Positions 48,168 to 57,698 are shown, counted from the stretch's first letter. The stretch is DNA of 64,000 nt from REEB95 sp963762425 (GCA_963762425.1 CAVXKY010000004.1:248001-312000), one strand, 5' to 3'. Numbers and translations: made by a program. The notes: generated from the letters alone by a model not told the origin.

Positions 48168-49239
48168 ATGGCCAAGACTTACGATATCGCCGTGATCGCC
48201 GGCGACGGCATCGGCCGCGAGGTGGTGCCGGAAGGCATCAAGGTGCTGGAGGCGGCTGCGCGCCGCTTCGGCTTCTCCTTCAAATGGCGCGAATTCGACT
48301 GGAGCTGCGAGCGCTTCGCCAAGACCGGCCGCATGATGCCGGAAGACGGGCTCGCCCAGCTGCGCCCGCTCGACGGCATCTTCCTCGGCGCGGTGGGCTT
48401 TCCCGGCGTGCCCGATCACGTCTCGCTCTGGGGCCTGCTCATCCCCATCCGCCGCGAATTCCGCCAATACGTCAATCTGCGGCCGATCAAGCTGCTGGCC
48501 GGGGTCAACTCGCCGTTGAAGGACCGCAAGCCCGGCGAAATCGATTTCTACGTCGTGCGCGAAAACGTCGAGGGCGAATATTCCGCCATCGGCGGCCGGC
48601 TCTATGCCGGCACGGATCAAGAGATGGCGATGCAGGAGACCATCTTCACCCGCAAGGGCACCGACCGCATCATGCGCTACGCCTTCGAACTGGCGATGAA
48701 ACCCGGGCGCAAGAAGCACGTCACCTCGGCCACCAAATCGAACGGCATCGTCCACACCATGCCCTTTTGGGACGAGCGCTTCGCCGTCGGTTTCCAAGGA
48801 TTACCCGCAGGTCAAGACCGACCAGTACCACATCGACATATTCACCGCGCATTTCGTCCGCCATCCCGATTGGTTCGACGTGGTGGTGGGCTCCAATCTG
48901 TTCGGCGATATCCTGTCCGATCTCGGCCCGGCGGTGGTGGGATCGATCGGCATCGCGCCCGGGGCCAACATCAATCCCGAGCGCGAATATCCTTCGATGT
49001 TCGAGCCGGTGCACGGCTCGGCGCCCGACATCGCCGGGAAGGGCATCGCCAATCCCATCGGCCAGATATGGACGGGGGCGATGATGCTCTCGCATCTTGG
49101 CGAGACCAAGGCGGCCGCGGCGGTCGAAAACGCGATCTTCCGCGTGTTGGCCGACAAGGGCGGCCCGCGCACCGCCGATCTCGGCGGCAAGGCCTCGACG
49201 CGCGAGCTGGGCGCGGCCATCGCCGCGGCGCTGGGGTGA
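48168..49239 (+). CDS. Tartrate/D-malate dehydrogenase-like protein, one frame break
   Basis: About 357 residues of the isopropylmalate/isocitrate dehydrogenase superfamily. The start IAVIAGDGIGREVVPEGIKV is typical. PDHVSLWGLLIPIRREFRQY marks the tartrate/D-malate branch (TtuC/DmlA) rather than LeuB. The metal and NAD site has VVVGSNLFGDILSDLGPAVVG and FEPVHGSAPDIAGKGIANP. The frame breaks near 48795, between FWDERFA and SKDYPQVKTDQYHIDIF. It would oxidise tartrate, D-malate or a related 2-hydroxy diacid with NAD; the exact substrate is open. A MaoC protein follows directly. Confidence 0.83.
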
Positions 49240-49247
49240 ATACGGCG

Positions 49248-49700
49248 ATGAAGGATTTCTATCTCGATGATTTCAAGCCGGGCGACATATTCACCACCGG
49301 CTCGGCCAGCCTTACGGAACAACAGATCATCGATTTCGCCCGGGTCTACGATCCGCAAATCTTCCACATCGATCCCGAGGCGGCGAAACAGACCATCTTC
49401 GGGGGCCTGATCGCCTCGGGCTTCCAGACGCTCGCCTTGGGCTTCCGCCTGGTCTGCGACAGCGGCGTGCTGCGGGCGGCCAGCCTGGGCTCGCCCGGCA
49501 TGGACGAGCTGCGCTGGCTCAAGCCGGTGCGGCCGGGCGACACGATTCGCGTCGAGATCGAGGTGAAGGAGGTGCGCCCGTCGCAATCCAAGCCCGACCG
49601 CGGCATCGCGCGCATGGCCTACCGCTACGTGAACCAGAAGGGCGAGGACGTGCTGACCATCACCTCCATGCAGCTGATGAAGCGGCGGCCCAAGGGCTGA
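49248..49700 (+). CDS. MaoC-like (R)-hydratase
   Basis: A 150-residue hotdog hydratase. The catalytic region is FARVYDPQIFHIDPEAAKQTIFGGLIASGF (Asp and His of D-P-x-x-x-H near residues 33-39), followed by GMDELRWLKPVRPGDTIRV. MaoC proteins hydrate trans-2-enoyl-CoA esters; the substrate here is unknown. The ATG at 49248 is 8 bases after the dehydrogenase stop; an in-frame GTG at 49236 would add four residues. Confidence 0.85.
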   Translation: MKDFYLDDFKPGDIFTTGSASLTEQQIIDFARVYDPQIFHIDPEAAKQTIFGGLIASGFQTLALGFRLVCDSGVLRAASLGSPGMDELRWLKPVRPGDTIRVEIEVKEVRPSQSKPDRGIARMAYRYVNQKGEDVLTITSMQLMKRRPKG

Positions 49701-49708
49701 CGTTTCGC

Positions 49709-50164
49709 CTACATCCGTATCAGCACCACGCCGATCACCAGCAGCAGCGCGCCCAAGATGCGCTGCCAATCGGCAGGATGTTCCGGCAAGCCCATCCAGC
49801 CGTAATGATCGAACGCCACCGAGCCCAGCATCTGGCCCATCACGATCAGCGCCACCACCGTCGCCGCGCCCAGCCGCGGCAGCAGCAGGATCGAAATCGC
49901 GATATAGATCGCGCCGAAGAAACCGCCGCTCCACGCCCACCAATTGCTCCGTACCAGGGCCGCGCCCTCCGGCCACGGGTCGCGCAGCATAAGGGCCAGC
50001 ACCGCCATGCAGATGGTGCCGCCGAGATAGCTGACAAAGCCCGCCCAGGCCGCCGAATCGATGCTGGCGCGCAGATTGGCGTTGACCGCCTGCTGCGCGA
50101 CAAAGCTCACCCCCGCGCCCGCCGCCAGCAGCGCGAAAATCAGGTATTGGACGATCCCGCTCAT
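49709..50164 (-). CDS. DMT-family inner-membrane protein (YdcZ/DUF606 type)
   Basis: A 151-residue protein of five hydrophobic segments. It begins YLIFALLAAGAGVSFVAQQAVNANLR, where Gln and Asn in the first segment are typical of the YdcZ half-transporter family. It continues AAWAGFVSYLGGTICMAVLAL and WAWSGGFFGAIYIAISILLLPRLGAATVVALIVMGQ. The ATG at 50164 is chosen; upstream in-frame residues are basic and not membrane-like. The transported compound is unknown. Confidence 0.78.
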   Translation of the reverse strand: MSGIVQYLIFALLAAGAGVSFVAQQAVNANLRASIDSAAWAGFVSYLGGTICMAVLALMLRDPWPEGAALVRSNWWAWSGGFFGAIYIAISILLLPRLGAATVVALIVMGQMLGSVAFDHYGWMGLPEHPADWQRILGALLLVIGVVLIRM

Positions 50165-50239
50165 GCGTTTCACTCCCCGTCGCTGCGGAATAATCATACC
50201 CCGCGTCATTGCGCCGCGTCTGCCCGGCGCGATTGGCGG

Positions 50240-50268
50240 TTGACGCCCAATCCGCTTCCCCATAGTTT
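50240..50268 (+). promoter_or_regulatory. Sigma70-type promoter for serC-serA
   Basis: TTGACG (50240-50245), 17-base spacer, TAGTTT (50263-50268), 57 bases before the serC ATG in the divergent spacer. Confidence 0.45.
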
Positions 50269-50324
50269 CCTCGGCGGGACACGCCCCCCCAACGGGGCGC
50301 ATCTATTCTGCAAGGAATAGCGCC

Positions 50325-51482
50325 ATGAAGCCGAATCTTCGGCCCGCCAATCCGTCATTTTCATCCGGCCCCTGCGCCAAGCGTCCTGGTTGGAACTTGG
50401 AAGCGCTCAAAAACGCGCTGTTGGGCCGTTCGCACCGCGCCAAGCCCGGCCGCGCCAAGCTCAAGGAAGTGGTCGACCGCTCGCGTGCGATCCTCGGCAT
50501 TCCCAACAATTATCGCGTCGCCATCGTTCCCGCCTCGGATACCGGCGCGGTCGAAATGGCGCTGTGGTCGCTGTTGGGCGCGCGCGGCTGCGACGTGCTG
50601 GCCTGGGAAGTGTTCGGCGAAGGCTGGGCGACCGACATCGAGAAACAGCTGAAGCTCAAGGATTTGCGCGTTTTGCGCGCACCCTATGGCGAGATACCCG
50701 ACCTCTCCCAGGTCGATTGGAATCGCGACGTGGTCTTCCCCTGGAACGGCACCACCTCGGGCGCGCGCGTGCCCAATGGCGACTGGATCAAGGTGGACCG
50801 CCAGGGCCTGTCCATTTGCGACGCCACCTCGGCGGTCTTCGCCATGGAGCTGCCCTGGTCCAAGCTCGATGTCGTCACCTGGTCCTGGCAGAAGGTGCTG
50901 GGCGGCGAGGCGGCGCACGGCATGTTGGCGCTCAGCCCGCGCGCGGTCGAAAGGCTGGAGACTTACAAGCCCGCCTGGCCCTTGCCCAAGATCTTCCGCC
51001 TCACGTCCAAGGGCAAATTCGCCGAAGGCATTTTCCAGGAAGAAACCATAAACACGCCTTCCATGCTGGTGGTCGAGGACGCGATCGACGGCCTCAAATG
51101 GGCGGATTCGATCGGCGGCCTGTCGGCCTTGCGCGCGCGCAGCCTCGCCAATCTGGCGGCGATCGAAAAATGGGTCGCGCGCACGCCCTGGATCGCTTTC
51201 CTGGTGGCCGATCCGAAGCTCCGCTCCTCGACCTCGGTCTGCCTCAAGCCGGCCGATGAGTGGTTTTTGCGCCTGGCGCCCGATGCCCAACGCGCCCAGG
51301 TGAAGCGGCTCGAGGCGCTGCTCGATGCCGAGGGCGTCGCCTACGACATCGCCGGCCACCGCGACGCGCCGCCGGGCTTGCGCATCTGGTGCGGCTCGAC
51401 GGTCGAGACCCGCGACGTCGAGGCGTTGCTGCCTTGGCTCGACTGGGCCTTCGCCGAAATCCGCCGCGCCGCCGCGGCCTGA
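50325..51482 (+). CDS. serC: Phosphoserine aminotransferase
   Basis: A 385-residue PLP enzyme of serine synthesis (3-phosphohydroxypyruvate to phosphoserine). It starts NPSFSSGPCAKRPGW, with LGRSHRAKPGRAKLKEVVDR near residue 33. The PLP lysine lies in VTWSWQKVLGGEAAHGMLAL near residue 192, and NTPSMLVVEDAIDGL follows. This is the longer alphaproteobacterial form. serA follows after 40 bases. Confidence 0.95.
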   Translation: MKPNLRPANPSFSSGPCAKRPGWNLEALKNALLGRSHRAKPGRAKLKEVVDRSRAILGIPNNYRVAIVPASDTGAVEMALWSLLGARGCDVLAWEVFGEGWATDIEKQLKLKDLRVLRAPYGEIPDLSQVDWNRDVVFPWNGTTSGARVPNGDWIKVDRQGLSICDATSAVFAMELPWSKLDVVTWSWQKVLGGEAAHGMLALSPRAVERLETYKPAWPLPKIFRLTSKGKFAEGIFQEETINTPSMLVVEDAIDGLKWADSIGGLSALRARSLANLAAIEKWVARTPWIAFLVADPKLRSSTSVCLKPADEWFLRLAPDAQRAQVKRLEALLDAEGVAYDIAGHRDAPPGLRIWCGSTVETRDVEALLPWLDWAFAEIRRAAAA

Positions 51483-51522
51483 ACCCCTCTTTTCCTTCCT
51501 CATTGCAGAGAAAGATCTCGCC

Positions 51523-53100
51523 ATGCCGAGAGTCTTGATTTCCGACGAATTAAGCCCGCGCGCGGTCGCGATATTTAAGGAGCGCGGCGTCGAAACCGTG
51601 GTGAATACCAAACTCACCCCCGACGAGCTCAAAAAGATCATCGGCGATTTCGACGGCCTGGCGGTGAGATCATCCACCAAGGTGACCAAGCCGGTGCTGG
51701 ACGCCGCCAAGAAGCTCAAGGTGATCGGCCGCGCCGGCATCGGCGTCGACAACATCGACGTGCCGGCCGCGACCCAACGCGGCATCGTCGTCATGAACAC
51801 GCCTTTCGGCAATTCGATCACGACGGCGGAGCACGCCATCGCCTTGATGATGGCGCTGGCGCGCCAATTGCCCGCCGCCGACCGCTCGACCCAGGCCGGC
51901 AAATGGGAAAAGTCGCGCTTCATGGGCGTCGAGTTGACGGCCAAGGTGCTGGGCGTGATCGGCTGCGGCAATGTCGGCTCGATCGTGGCCGACCGCGCTT
52001 TGGGCCTCAAGATGAAGGTCGTGGCCTATGACCCGTTCCTGTCGCCCGAACGCGCGGTCGCGCTGGGCGTAGAGAAAGTCGAACTCGACGAGTTGCTGGC
52101 GCGCGCCGATTTCATCACCCTCCATACCCCCATGACCGAAGCGACCAAGGGCATCATCGACGCCAAGGCGCTGGCCAAGACCAAAAAGGGCGTGCGCATC
52201 ATCAATTGCGCGCGCGGCGGACTTATCGTGGAAGCGGATTTGAAAGCGGCGCTCGATTCAGGCCAGGTCGCGGGCGCGGCGATCGACGTCTTCCCGGTCG
52301 AGCCGGCCAAGGAGAATGTCCTTTTCGGCAACGAAAAAATCATCGCCACGCCGCACTTAGGCGCTTCGACAAACGAAGCGCAGGAGAATGTAGCGCTGCA
52401 GGTGGCCGAGCAGATGGCGGATTTCCTCATGACCGGCGCGGTGGTCAACGCGCTCAACATGCCCTCGCTTTCGGCCGAGGAAGCCAAGCGCCTCAAGCCA
52501 TACATGAAACTGGCCGAGCAACTGGGCTCCTTCGCCGGCCAGCTCACCCAGAGCGGGCTCAAGAGCATATCCCTCGAATACGAGGGCCACGCCGCCGAGC
52601 TCAACGTCAAGCCGCTGACCGCGATCGCGCTCACCGCCCTGCTGAGCCCGCAACTCGACGCGGTCAACATGGTCAACGCGCCGGTGCTGTGCAAGGAACG
52701 CGGGATATCCGTCTCGGAAACCCGCAGCACCGAGCCTTCGGATTTCCAGACGCTGATCCGCGTCACGGTCAAGGGCGAGAACGGCGTGCGCGAGCTGGCC
52801 GGCACGCTCTTCGGCGGCGACCGGCCGCGCATCGTCAACATCGAGAACATTGCGCTCGAGGCCGAGCTGGGGCCGCACATGCTGTTCGTTCGCAACCAGG
52901 ACAAGCCGGGCTTCATCGGCAATCTCGGCCGTTCCTTGGGCGAGGCCGGAATCAACATCGCGACATTCCATCTCGGCCGCTCGGGCCCGGGGAAAGAGGC
53001 CATTTGCCTGGTGCAGATCGACCAGCCCTTGGGCGAAGCGCTTTTGGCCAAGGTGCGCGGCATCGCCAATGTGGTCCAGGCGGCGGAACTGCATTTCTGA
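51523..53100 (+). CDS. serA: D-3-phosphoglycerate dehydrogenase
   Basis: A 525-residue enzyme committing 3-phosphoglycerate to serine synthesis. The NAD site is VLGVIGCGNVGSIVADRAL near residue 145. The catalytic residues lie in INCARGGLIVEADL (Arg), the Glu of DVFPVEPAKENVLF, and TPHLGAST (His). An intervening substrate-binding domain is followed by a C-terminal ACT domain (LFVRNQDKPGFIGNLGRSLGEAG), giving serine feedback control. The ATG at 51523 follows a GAGAAAG site; the long in-frame upstream part overlaps serC and is not SerA-like. Confidence 0.96.
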   Translation: MPRVLISDELSPRAVAIFKERGVETVVNTKLTPDELKKIIGDFDGLAVRSSTKVTKPVLDAAKKLKVIGRAGIGVDNIDVPAATQRGIVVMNTPFGNSITTAEHAIALMMALARQLPAADRSTQAGKWEKSRFMGVELTAKVLGVIGCGNVGSIVADRALGLKMKVVAYDPFLSPERAVALGVEKVELDELLARADFITLHTPMTEATKGIIDAKALAKTKKGVRIINCARGGLIVEADLKAALDSGQVAGAAIDVFPVEPAKENVLFGNEKIIATPHLGASTNEAQENVALQVAEQMADFLMTGAVVNALNMPSLSAEEAKRLKPYMKLAEQLGSFAGQLTQSGLKSISLEYEGHAAELNVKPLTAIALTALLSPQLDAVNMVNAPVLCKERGISVSETRSTEPSDFQTLIRVTVKGENGVRELAGTLFGGDRPRIVNIENIALEAELGPHMLFVRNQDKPGFIGNLGRSLGEAGINIATFHLGRSGPGKEAICLVQIDQPLGEALLAKVRGIANVVQAAELHF

Positions 53101-53237
53101 CTTTGGCTTTTCTGTGATTATCCCCGGCAATAACACAAATTTAAGTCGGCGACTTTCCGCGGTTTCGCCACATATCTCTGCCTATATCCGGGATAGGTAC
53201 CCGGGCATTCCGCCTGGGCCATGTCACGGAGGAACCC

Positions 53238-53381
53238 ATGAACGGACTTCGTCGATACGGCAAGATGGTGGTTGCGGCGGCGCTGTTGGCGATTCTCGCC
53301 GGCTGCGTGGTTGAGCCGGTGGGCTATTACGGCCCGCACCCGTACTATTATGGCGGCTATTATCACGGCTATTACCGCTAA
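53238..53381 (+). CDS. Small Tyr/Gly-rich lipoprotein
   Basis: A 47-residue product. A positively charged start (MNGLRRYGK) precedes a hydrophobic helix and the lipobox LAGC (residues 20-23, Cys23 modified). The mature part is VVEPVGYYGPHPYYYGGYYHGYYR, split by repeated Tyr-Tyr-Gly blocks. It has a strong GGAGGAACCC ribosome site. The gene stands alone between serA and hisZ in an AT-richer gap. The function is unknown; the anchored Tyr-rich peptide would face the periplasm. Confidence 0.65.
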   Translation: MNGLRRYGKMVVAAALLAILAGCVVEPVGYYGPHPYYYGGYYHGYYR

Positions 53382-53420
53382 ACGCGGGCCCGCCTGAGTC
53401 GAGTTGGAACGCAAGCCGCT

Positions 53421-53439
53421 CGGGGCACGCATAGCCCCG
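53421..53439 (+). terminator. Possible terminator hairpin after the small lipoprotein
   Basis: CGGGGC (53421-53426) pairs perfectly with GCCCCG (53434-53439) across 7 bases, 40 bases past the stop. No T tract follows, so the assignment is weak. Confidence 0.3.
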
Positions 53440-53539
53440 GGCGGCCGCGTAGCAAGGGCGTAGCCGTCTTGCGAAGCTAACAAAGGACAGCCCCAGGGTT
53501 TAGTTGCCGCCGCCGCGCAAAACGGCTATTCCGGCCCCC

Positions 53540-54697
53540 ATGAATGAATCCCTGCACAAGGCGCTGCTGCCCGAAGGCCTGCGCGACCTGCTGCCGCCCG
53601 ACGCCGGAATCGAGGCCGAGGTGGTGGCGCGTTTGATGGCGGTGCTGTCCGGCCACGGCTATGAGCGGGTCAAGCCGCCCTTGGCCGAGTTCGAGGAGAA
53701 TTCTGCTCTCCGGCGCTGGCGCGGCCATGGCGCCGGACACCTTCCGCCTGATGGATCCGGTGTCGGGCCGCATGATCGGCTTGCGCGCCGACATGACGCC
53801 GCAAGTGGCGCGCATCGCCGCCACCCGGCTCAAGAAATCGGCCCGGCCTTTGCGCCTGTGCTACGCCGGCCAGGTGCTGCGCGTGCGCGGCAGCCAGCTC
53901 CGCCCCGAGCGCCAGGTGGGGCAGGTGGGCGCGGAGCTGATCGGCTCGGATTCGGTATCCGCCGATGTCGAGGCGATCGCGGTCGCGGTCGAGGCGCTAG
54001 CCTCGCTCGGCATCATCGGCCTGACGGTCGATCTGACCTTGCCCACTTTGGTGCCGGCGGTATGCAACGCCTTCAAGCTCGCTTCCGAGTCGGCGCTGGC
54101 GGTGCGCCGCGCGCTCGACCACAAGGACGCGGCCGCGCTCAAGGCGGCCGCGGGCAAGGCTGGATCCCTGCTGGGCGATCTCCTGAAGGCGGCGGGCGAG
54201 GGCGCCAAGGCGCAAAAGGCGCTGGCGGCGCTCGACCTGCCGAAGGACGCGGCGGCCGAACGCGCGCGGCTGGGCGAGATGGTGGCGCGGCTCAAATCCG
54301 CCGTGCCCGGCCTCGAATTCACCATCGATCCGGTCGAGAATCGCGGCTTCGAATATCACACCGGCATCAGTTTCAGCTTCTTCGCGCAGAATGTTCGCGG
54401 CGAATTGGGCCGCGGCGGGCGCTACCGCACCGATAGCGGGGGGGATAAGACGGGGCCGAGGACGCCACCGGCTTCACGCTTTACACCGACACCGTGCTCC
54501 AGGCCGTGCCCGGCAACGTGCCGGCGAAGCGCGTCTATGTGCCGGAGGGCGCCGATCCCGCCATTGCGCGCCGCCTGCGCGAGCAAGGCTGGATCACCGT
54601 GGCCGCGCTCGGGCCCGCCCGGGATACGCGCCAAGAGGCCAAGCGGCTCGGTTGCGGCCATCTGCTCGAAGGCGGCAAGCCCGTAGCCTTGAGTTGA
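53540..54697 (+). CDS. hisZ: ATP phosphoribosyltransferase regulatory subunit HisZ, two frame breaks
   Basis: About 385 residues. HisZ is a catalytically dead histidyl-tRNA-synthetase-like protein that activates short-form HisG. It starts LHKALLPEGLRDLLPPDAGIE. After a break near 53705 it continues MDPVSGRMIGLRADMTPQVARIAATRL (class II motif-2 region) and FEYHTGISFSFFAQNVRGELGRGGRY. A second break lies in a run of seven G at 54438-54444. The end is ATGFTLYTDTVLQAVP to KPVALS at 54697. The short hisG partner is not in the window. The gene precedes purA, as in related genomes. Confidence 0.87.
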
Positions 54698-54718
54698 GAA
54701 TCGGGGGACAATCCTGAC

Positions 54719-56011
54719 ATGGCGAACGTCGCGGTGATCGGCGCCCAATGGGGCGACGAGGGCAAGGGGAAGATCGTCGATTGGCTGAGCGAGCGCGCCG
54801 ACGTGGTGGTGCGTTTCCAGGGCGGCCACAATGCCGGCCACACCCTGGTCATCGGCAACGTCGAATACCGTCTGAGCCTCTTGCCCTCGGGCGTGGCGCG
54901 CCCGGGCAAGCTCTCGATCATCGGCAACGGCGTGGTGGTCGATCCCTGGGCGCTGATCAAGGAGATCGAGGCGATCAAGTTGAAAGGCGTCACCGTCACG
55001 CCCCAATCGCTGCGCGTCGCCGACAACGCGACCCTGATCCTGCCTTCGCATGCCGCCATCGACCGGGCGCGCGAAGAAGCGCGGGGGGCCGGCAAGATCG
55101 GCACCACCGGCCGCGGCATCGGCCCGGCCTATGAGGACAAGGTCGGCCGCCGCGCGCTGCGCCTGTGCGATCTGGCCGATGCCACCAGCCTTCCGGCCAA
55201 GCTCGATGCCTTGATGCTGCACCACAACGCGCTCTTGCGCGGGTTGGGCGCGGCCGAAATCGATGTCGCGCCGCTGCTGCAAACGCTCCGGGAAATCGCG
55301 CCCAAGGTTCTGCCCTATGCCGACCGGGTGTGGGAGCGGCTCGACGAAGCGCGCGGCGCGAAGAAACGAATTCTGTTCGAGGGCGCGCAGGGCGTGATGC
55401 TCGATGTCGATCACGGGACTTATCCCTATGTGACCTCCTCGCAAACCCATCCCGGCCAGGCCGCCTCGGGCTCGGGCCTCGGCACCGGCGCGGTGGGCTA
55501 CGTGCTCGGCATCACCAAGGCCTATACTACGCGGGTCGGCAGCGGCCCGTTCCCGACCGAATTGACCGACAAGATCGGCCAGACGCTGGGCGAACGCGGC
55601 AAGGAATTCGGCGTCATCACCGGCAGGAAGCGCCGCTGCGGCTGGTTCGACGCGGTGATGGTGCGCCAGGCGGTGAAGGTCGCCGGCATCGCTGGCATCG
55701 CGCTCACCAAGATCGACGTGCTCGACGCCTTCGCCGAGATCAAGATCTGCGTCGGCTACCGCCTCAAGGGCAAGACCATCCGCTATTTGCCGGCGGGGGC
55801 GGAAGACCAGGCCGCGGTCGAGCCGGTCTACGAAACCTTGAAGGGCTGGAACGCAACCACGCGCGGCGTGCGCGATTGGGCCAAGCTTCCGGATCTGGCG
55901 GTCCAATACATCCGGCGCATTGAAGAGTTGATTGATGCTCCCGTCGCGCTCCTGTCCACCAGTCCCGAGCGCGAGGATACCGTGCTGCGGCGCGACCCGT
56001 TCAAGGATTGA
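54719..56011 (+). CDS. purA: Adenylosuccinate synthetase
   Basis: A 430-residue GTP-dependent enzyme of AMP synthesis (IMP plus aspartate to adenylosuccinate). The start VAVIGAQWGDEGKGKIVDWL carries the catalytic Asp and P-loop. It continues FQGGHNAGHTLV, GTTGRGIGPAYEDKVGRRAL, FEGAQGVMLDVDHGTYPYVTSS, VGSGPFPTEL, and the GTP base motif ALTKIDVLD. The ATG is 21 bases after the hisZ stop. Confidence 0.97.
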   Translation: MANVAVIGAQWGDEGKGKIVDWLSERADVVVRFQGGHNAGHTLVIGNVEYRLSLLPSGVARPGKLSIIGNGVVVDPWALIKEIEAIKLKGVTVTPQSLRVADNATLILPSHAAIDRAREEARGAGKIGTTGRGIGPAYEDKVGRRALRLCDLADATSLPAKLDALMLHHNALLRGLGAAEIDVAPLLQTLREIAPKVLPYADRVWERLDEARGAKKRILFEGAQGVMLDVDHGTYPYVTSSQTHPGQAASGSGLGTGAVGYVLGITKAYTTRVGSGPFPTELTDKIGQTLGERGKEFGVITGRKRRCGWFDAVMVRQAVKVAGIAGIALTKIDVLDAFAEIKICVGYRLKGKTIRYLPAGAEDQAAVEPVYETLKGWNATTRGVRDWAKLPDLAVQYIRRIEELIDAPVALLSTSPEREDTVLRRDPFKD

Positions 56012-56022
56012 AGAGTTAGATG

Positions 56023-56119
56023 CCCCCGCGGGTTCGGCCATGTCCCGCAAATTACCCCCGGGACGGATGGACAAACCCCAAACCCCCGCGGGTTCGGCCA
56101 TGGGACGAGCCCGCAAATC
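56023..56119. repeat. Two-copy 60-base direct repeat between purA and a hydrolase
   Basis: CCCCCGCGGGTTCGGCCATG occurs at 56023-56042 and again at 56083-56102, exactly 60 bases apart. After each copy a related CCCGCAAAT string recurs (56045 and 56110). The whole spacer between these convergent genes is therefore a decayed tandem duplication. No gene is seen in it. Confidence 0.65.
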
Positions 56120-56779
56120 TTAAATGGCCTTGGCCGGCCGCCGATGGCGGTTGCCCGATATGTAGCGCTCGGCGGCGTGGCCCAGCTGTTCGAGCCGCCC
56201 GGCGAAGAAATGATCGGCACCCGCGATCACCCGGTATGTCACGGTGATGTCGCGTTGGCCTTGCAGCCGCTCGGCCAGCGCCTTCACCCCCTCTTGCGGC
56301 ACGATCTGGTCCTGGTCGCCTTGCGCGATCAGTCCCGAGGCCGGCAGCCGCGGCAGCGCGCCGAAATCGGCCAGGTTCACCGGCGGCGCCACGGCGATGA
56401 AGCCGTTGATCTCGGGCCGCCGCGCCAAAAGCTGCATGGCGATCCAGGCGCCGAAGGAAAAGCCGCCGATCCAGCAACCCTCGGCCTCGGGGTTGGCGGC
56501 TTGGAGCCAGTCGAGCACCGCCGCCGCGTCGGCCAATTCGCCCTCGCCGCCGCCCCAAACGCCCTGGCTCTTGCCGACGCCGCGGAAATTGAACCGCAAG
56601 GCGGAAAAGCCGTTGCGCGAAAAGGCGTGGAACAGGGTGTAGACCACCTTGTTGTTCATGGTCCCGCCATGCTGCGGATGGGGGTGCAGCAGCAGCGCCG
56701 CGGGCGCGCGCTTGTCCTTGGCCGGCTGATAACGGGCTTCGAGCCGCCCGGCCGGGCCGATCAGGCTTAACTCAGGCAT
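56120..56779 (-). CDS. Alpha/beta hydrolase (COG2945-like)
   Basis: A 219-residue hydrolase. LLHPHPQHGGTMNNKVVYTL near residue 31 and LRFNFRGVGKSQGVWGGGEGE near 62 are typical of this group. The nucleophile elbow is WIGGFSFGAWIA (Ser near residue 108), the acid is in IAQGDQDQIVP, and the His is in IAGADHFFAGRLEQL. It is cytoplasmic; the natural ester or thioester substrate is unknown. Confidence 0.82.
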   Translation of the reverse strand: MPELSLIGPAGRLEARYQPAKDKRAPAALLLHPHPQHGGTMNNKVVYTLFHAFSRNGFSALRFNFRGVGKSQGVWGGGEGELADAAAVLDWLQAANPEAEGCWIGGFSFGAWIAMQLLARRPEINGFIAVAPPVNLADFGALPRLPASGLIAQGDQDQIVPQEGVKALAERLQGQRDITVTYRVIAGADHFFAGRLEQLGHAAERYISGNRHRRPAKAI

Positions 56780-56882
56780 CGCCGCCCTTTACCCATCCCA
56801 CCACGCACACCATATCCCACTTACCAACTCGGGCTCTGAGCCGGGAAACCCCGGTTTCTATGGTTATTCTGGCCCGATATAC

Positions 56883-56912
56883 TTGATCGTCTTACTGGGT
56901 CTCGGCTATAGT
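56883..56912 (+). promoter_or_regulatory. Promoter for cysE
   Basis: TTGATC (56883-56888), 18-base spacer, TATAGT (56907-56912), then CCCGGCC, 45 bases before the cysE ATG. It is nearly the same string as the pal promoter at 40386. Confidence 0.55.
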
Positions 56913-56957
56913 CCCGGCCCTTTGGCGGCGCGCCATCATATAGCAAGCGGATCCCGG

Positions 56958-57686
56958 ATGTTGAAGCACCTGCAAGACGATATCGGCCATGTGTTGAAGC
57001 TGGACCCCGCCGCCCGTTCGCGGCTCGAGGTGCTGCTGTGCTATCCCGGCATCCATGCCGTGCTGTTTCACCGCGCCGCGCATTGGCTGTGGATTCACGG
57101 CCGCCTGCTGTTGGCGCGATTCGTCTCGCAGCTCGGGCGCTTCATCACCGGAATCGAGATCCATCCCGCCGCCGAGATCGGCAACCGCCTGTTCATCGAC
57201 CATGGCGGCGGCGTGGTGATCGGCGAAACCACAGTCATCGGCGACGACGTGACTCTCTACCAGGGCGTGACCCTGGGCGGCACCACCCTCAACCGCGGCG
57301 CCAAGCGCCATCCCACCATCGAGGACGGCGTCATCATCGGCGCCGGCGCCAGGGTCCTGGGCAACTTCACCGTGGGCAAGAACGCGCGCGTCGGCGCCAA
57401 CGCCGTGGTGCTGCACGCCGTGCCGGCCGGAATTTCCGTCGCTGGCATTCCGGCCAAGGAACTCGGCGCCAAGCTCGAGGCGCCCAAGGACTTCCTGCCT
57501 TACGGCACGCCTTGCGAGGATCTGCCCGACCCGATCGCGCGCTGCGTCGCCAGCCTGATGGACGATGTGGGGGCGCTCAAGAAGCGCCTGGCCGAGCTCG
57601 AATCGGAGAAGTCATCCACCGAGGCGGAAGTCCTGCCCTTCGCCGAGGGTGACACGCCGCCGCGCGGCCAGCGCCGCAAGCTCTGA
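56958..57686 (+). CDS. cysE: Serine O-acetyltransferase
   Basis: A 242-residue enzyme making O-acetylserine for cysteine synthesis. It starts LKHLQDDIGHVLKLDPAARS. The left-handed beta-helix has hexapeptide repeats, including IEIHPAAEIGNRLFIDHGGG (catalytic His-Asp), VVIGETTVIGDDVTLYQGVTLGG and VGANAVVLHAVPAGISVAGIPAK. It is the short form lacking much of the enterobacterial N-terminal helix domain. It heads the iscR-fdx cluster, feeding cysteine to the desulfurases. The ATG at 56958 is chosen as the family start. Confidence 0.93.
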   Translation: MLKHLQDDIGHVLKLDPAARSRLEVLLCYPGIHAVLFHRAAHWLWIHGRLLLARFVSQLGRFITGIEIHPAAEIGNRLFIDHGGGVVIGETTVIGDDVTLYQGVTLGGTTLNRGAKRHPTIEDGVIIGAGARVLGNFTVGKNARVGANAVVLHAVPAGISVAGIPAKELGAKLEAPKDFLPYGTPCEDLPDPIARCVASLMDDVGALKKRLAELESEKSSTEAEVLPFAEGDTPPRGQRRKL

Positions 57687-57698
57687 CGGGAGAATGAC

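Noticed and set aside
54494..54697. Separate small gene at the end of hisZ
   Set aside because: It is the HisZ C-terminus in another frame after the seven-G run, not an independent gene.
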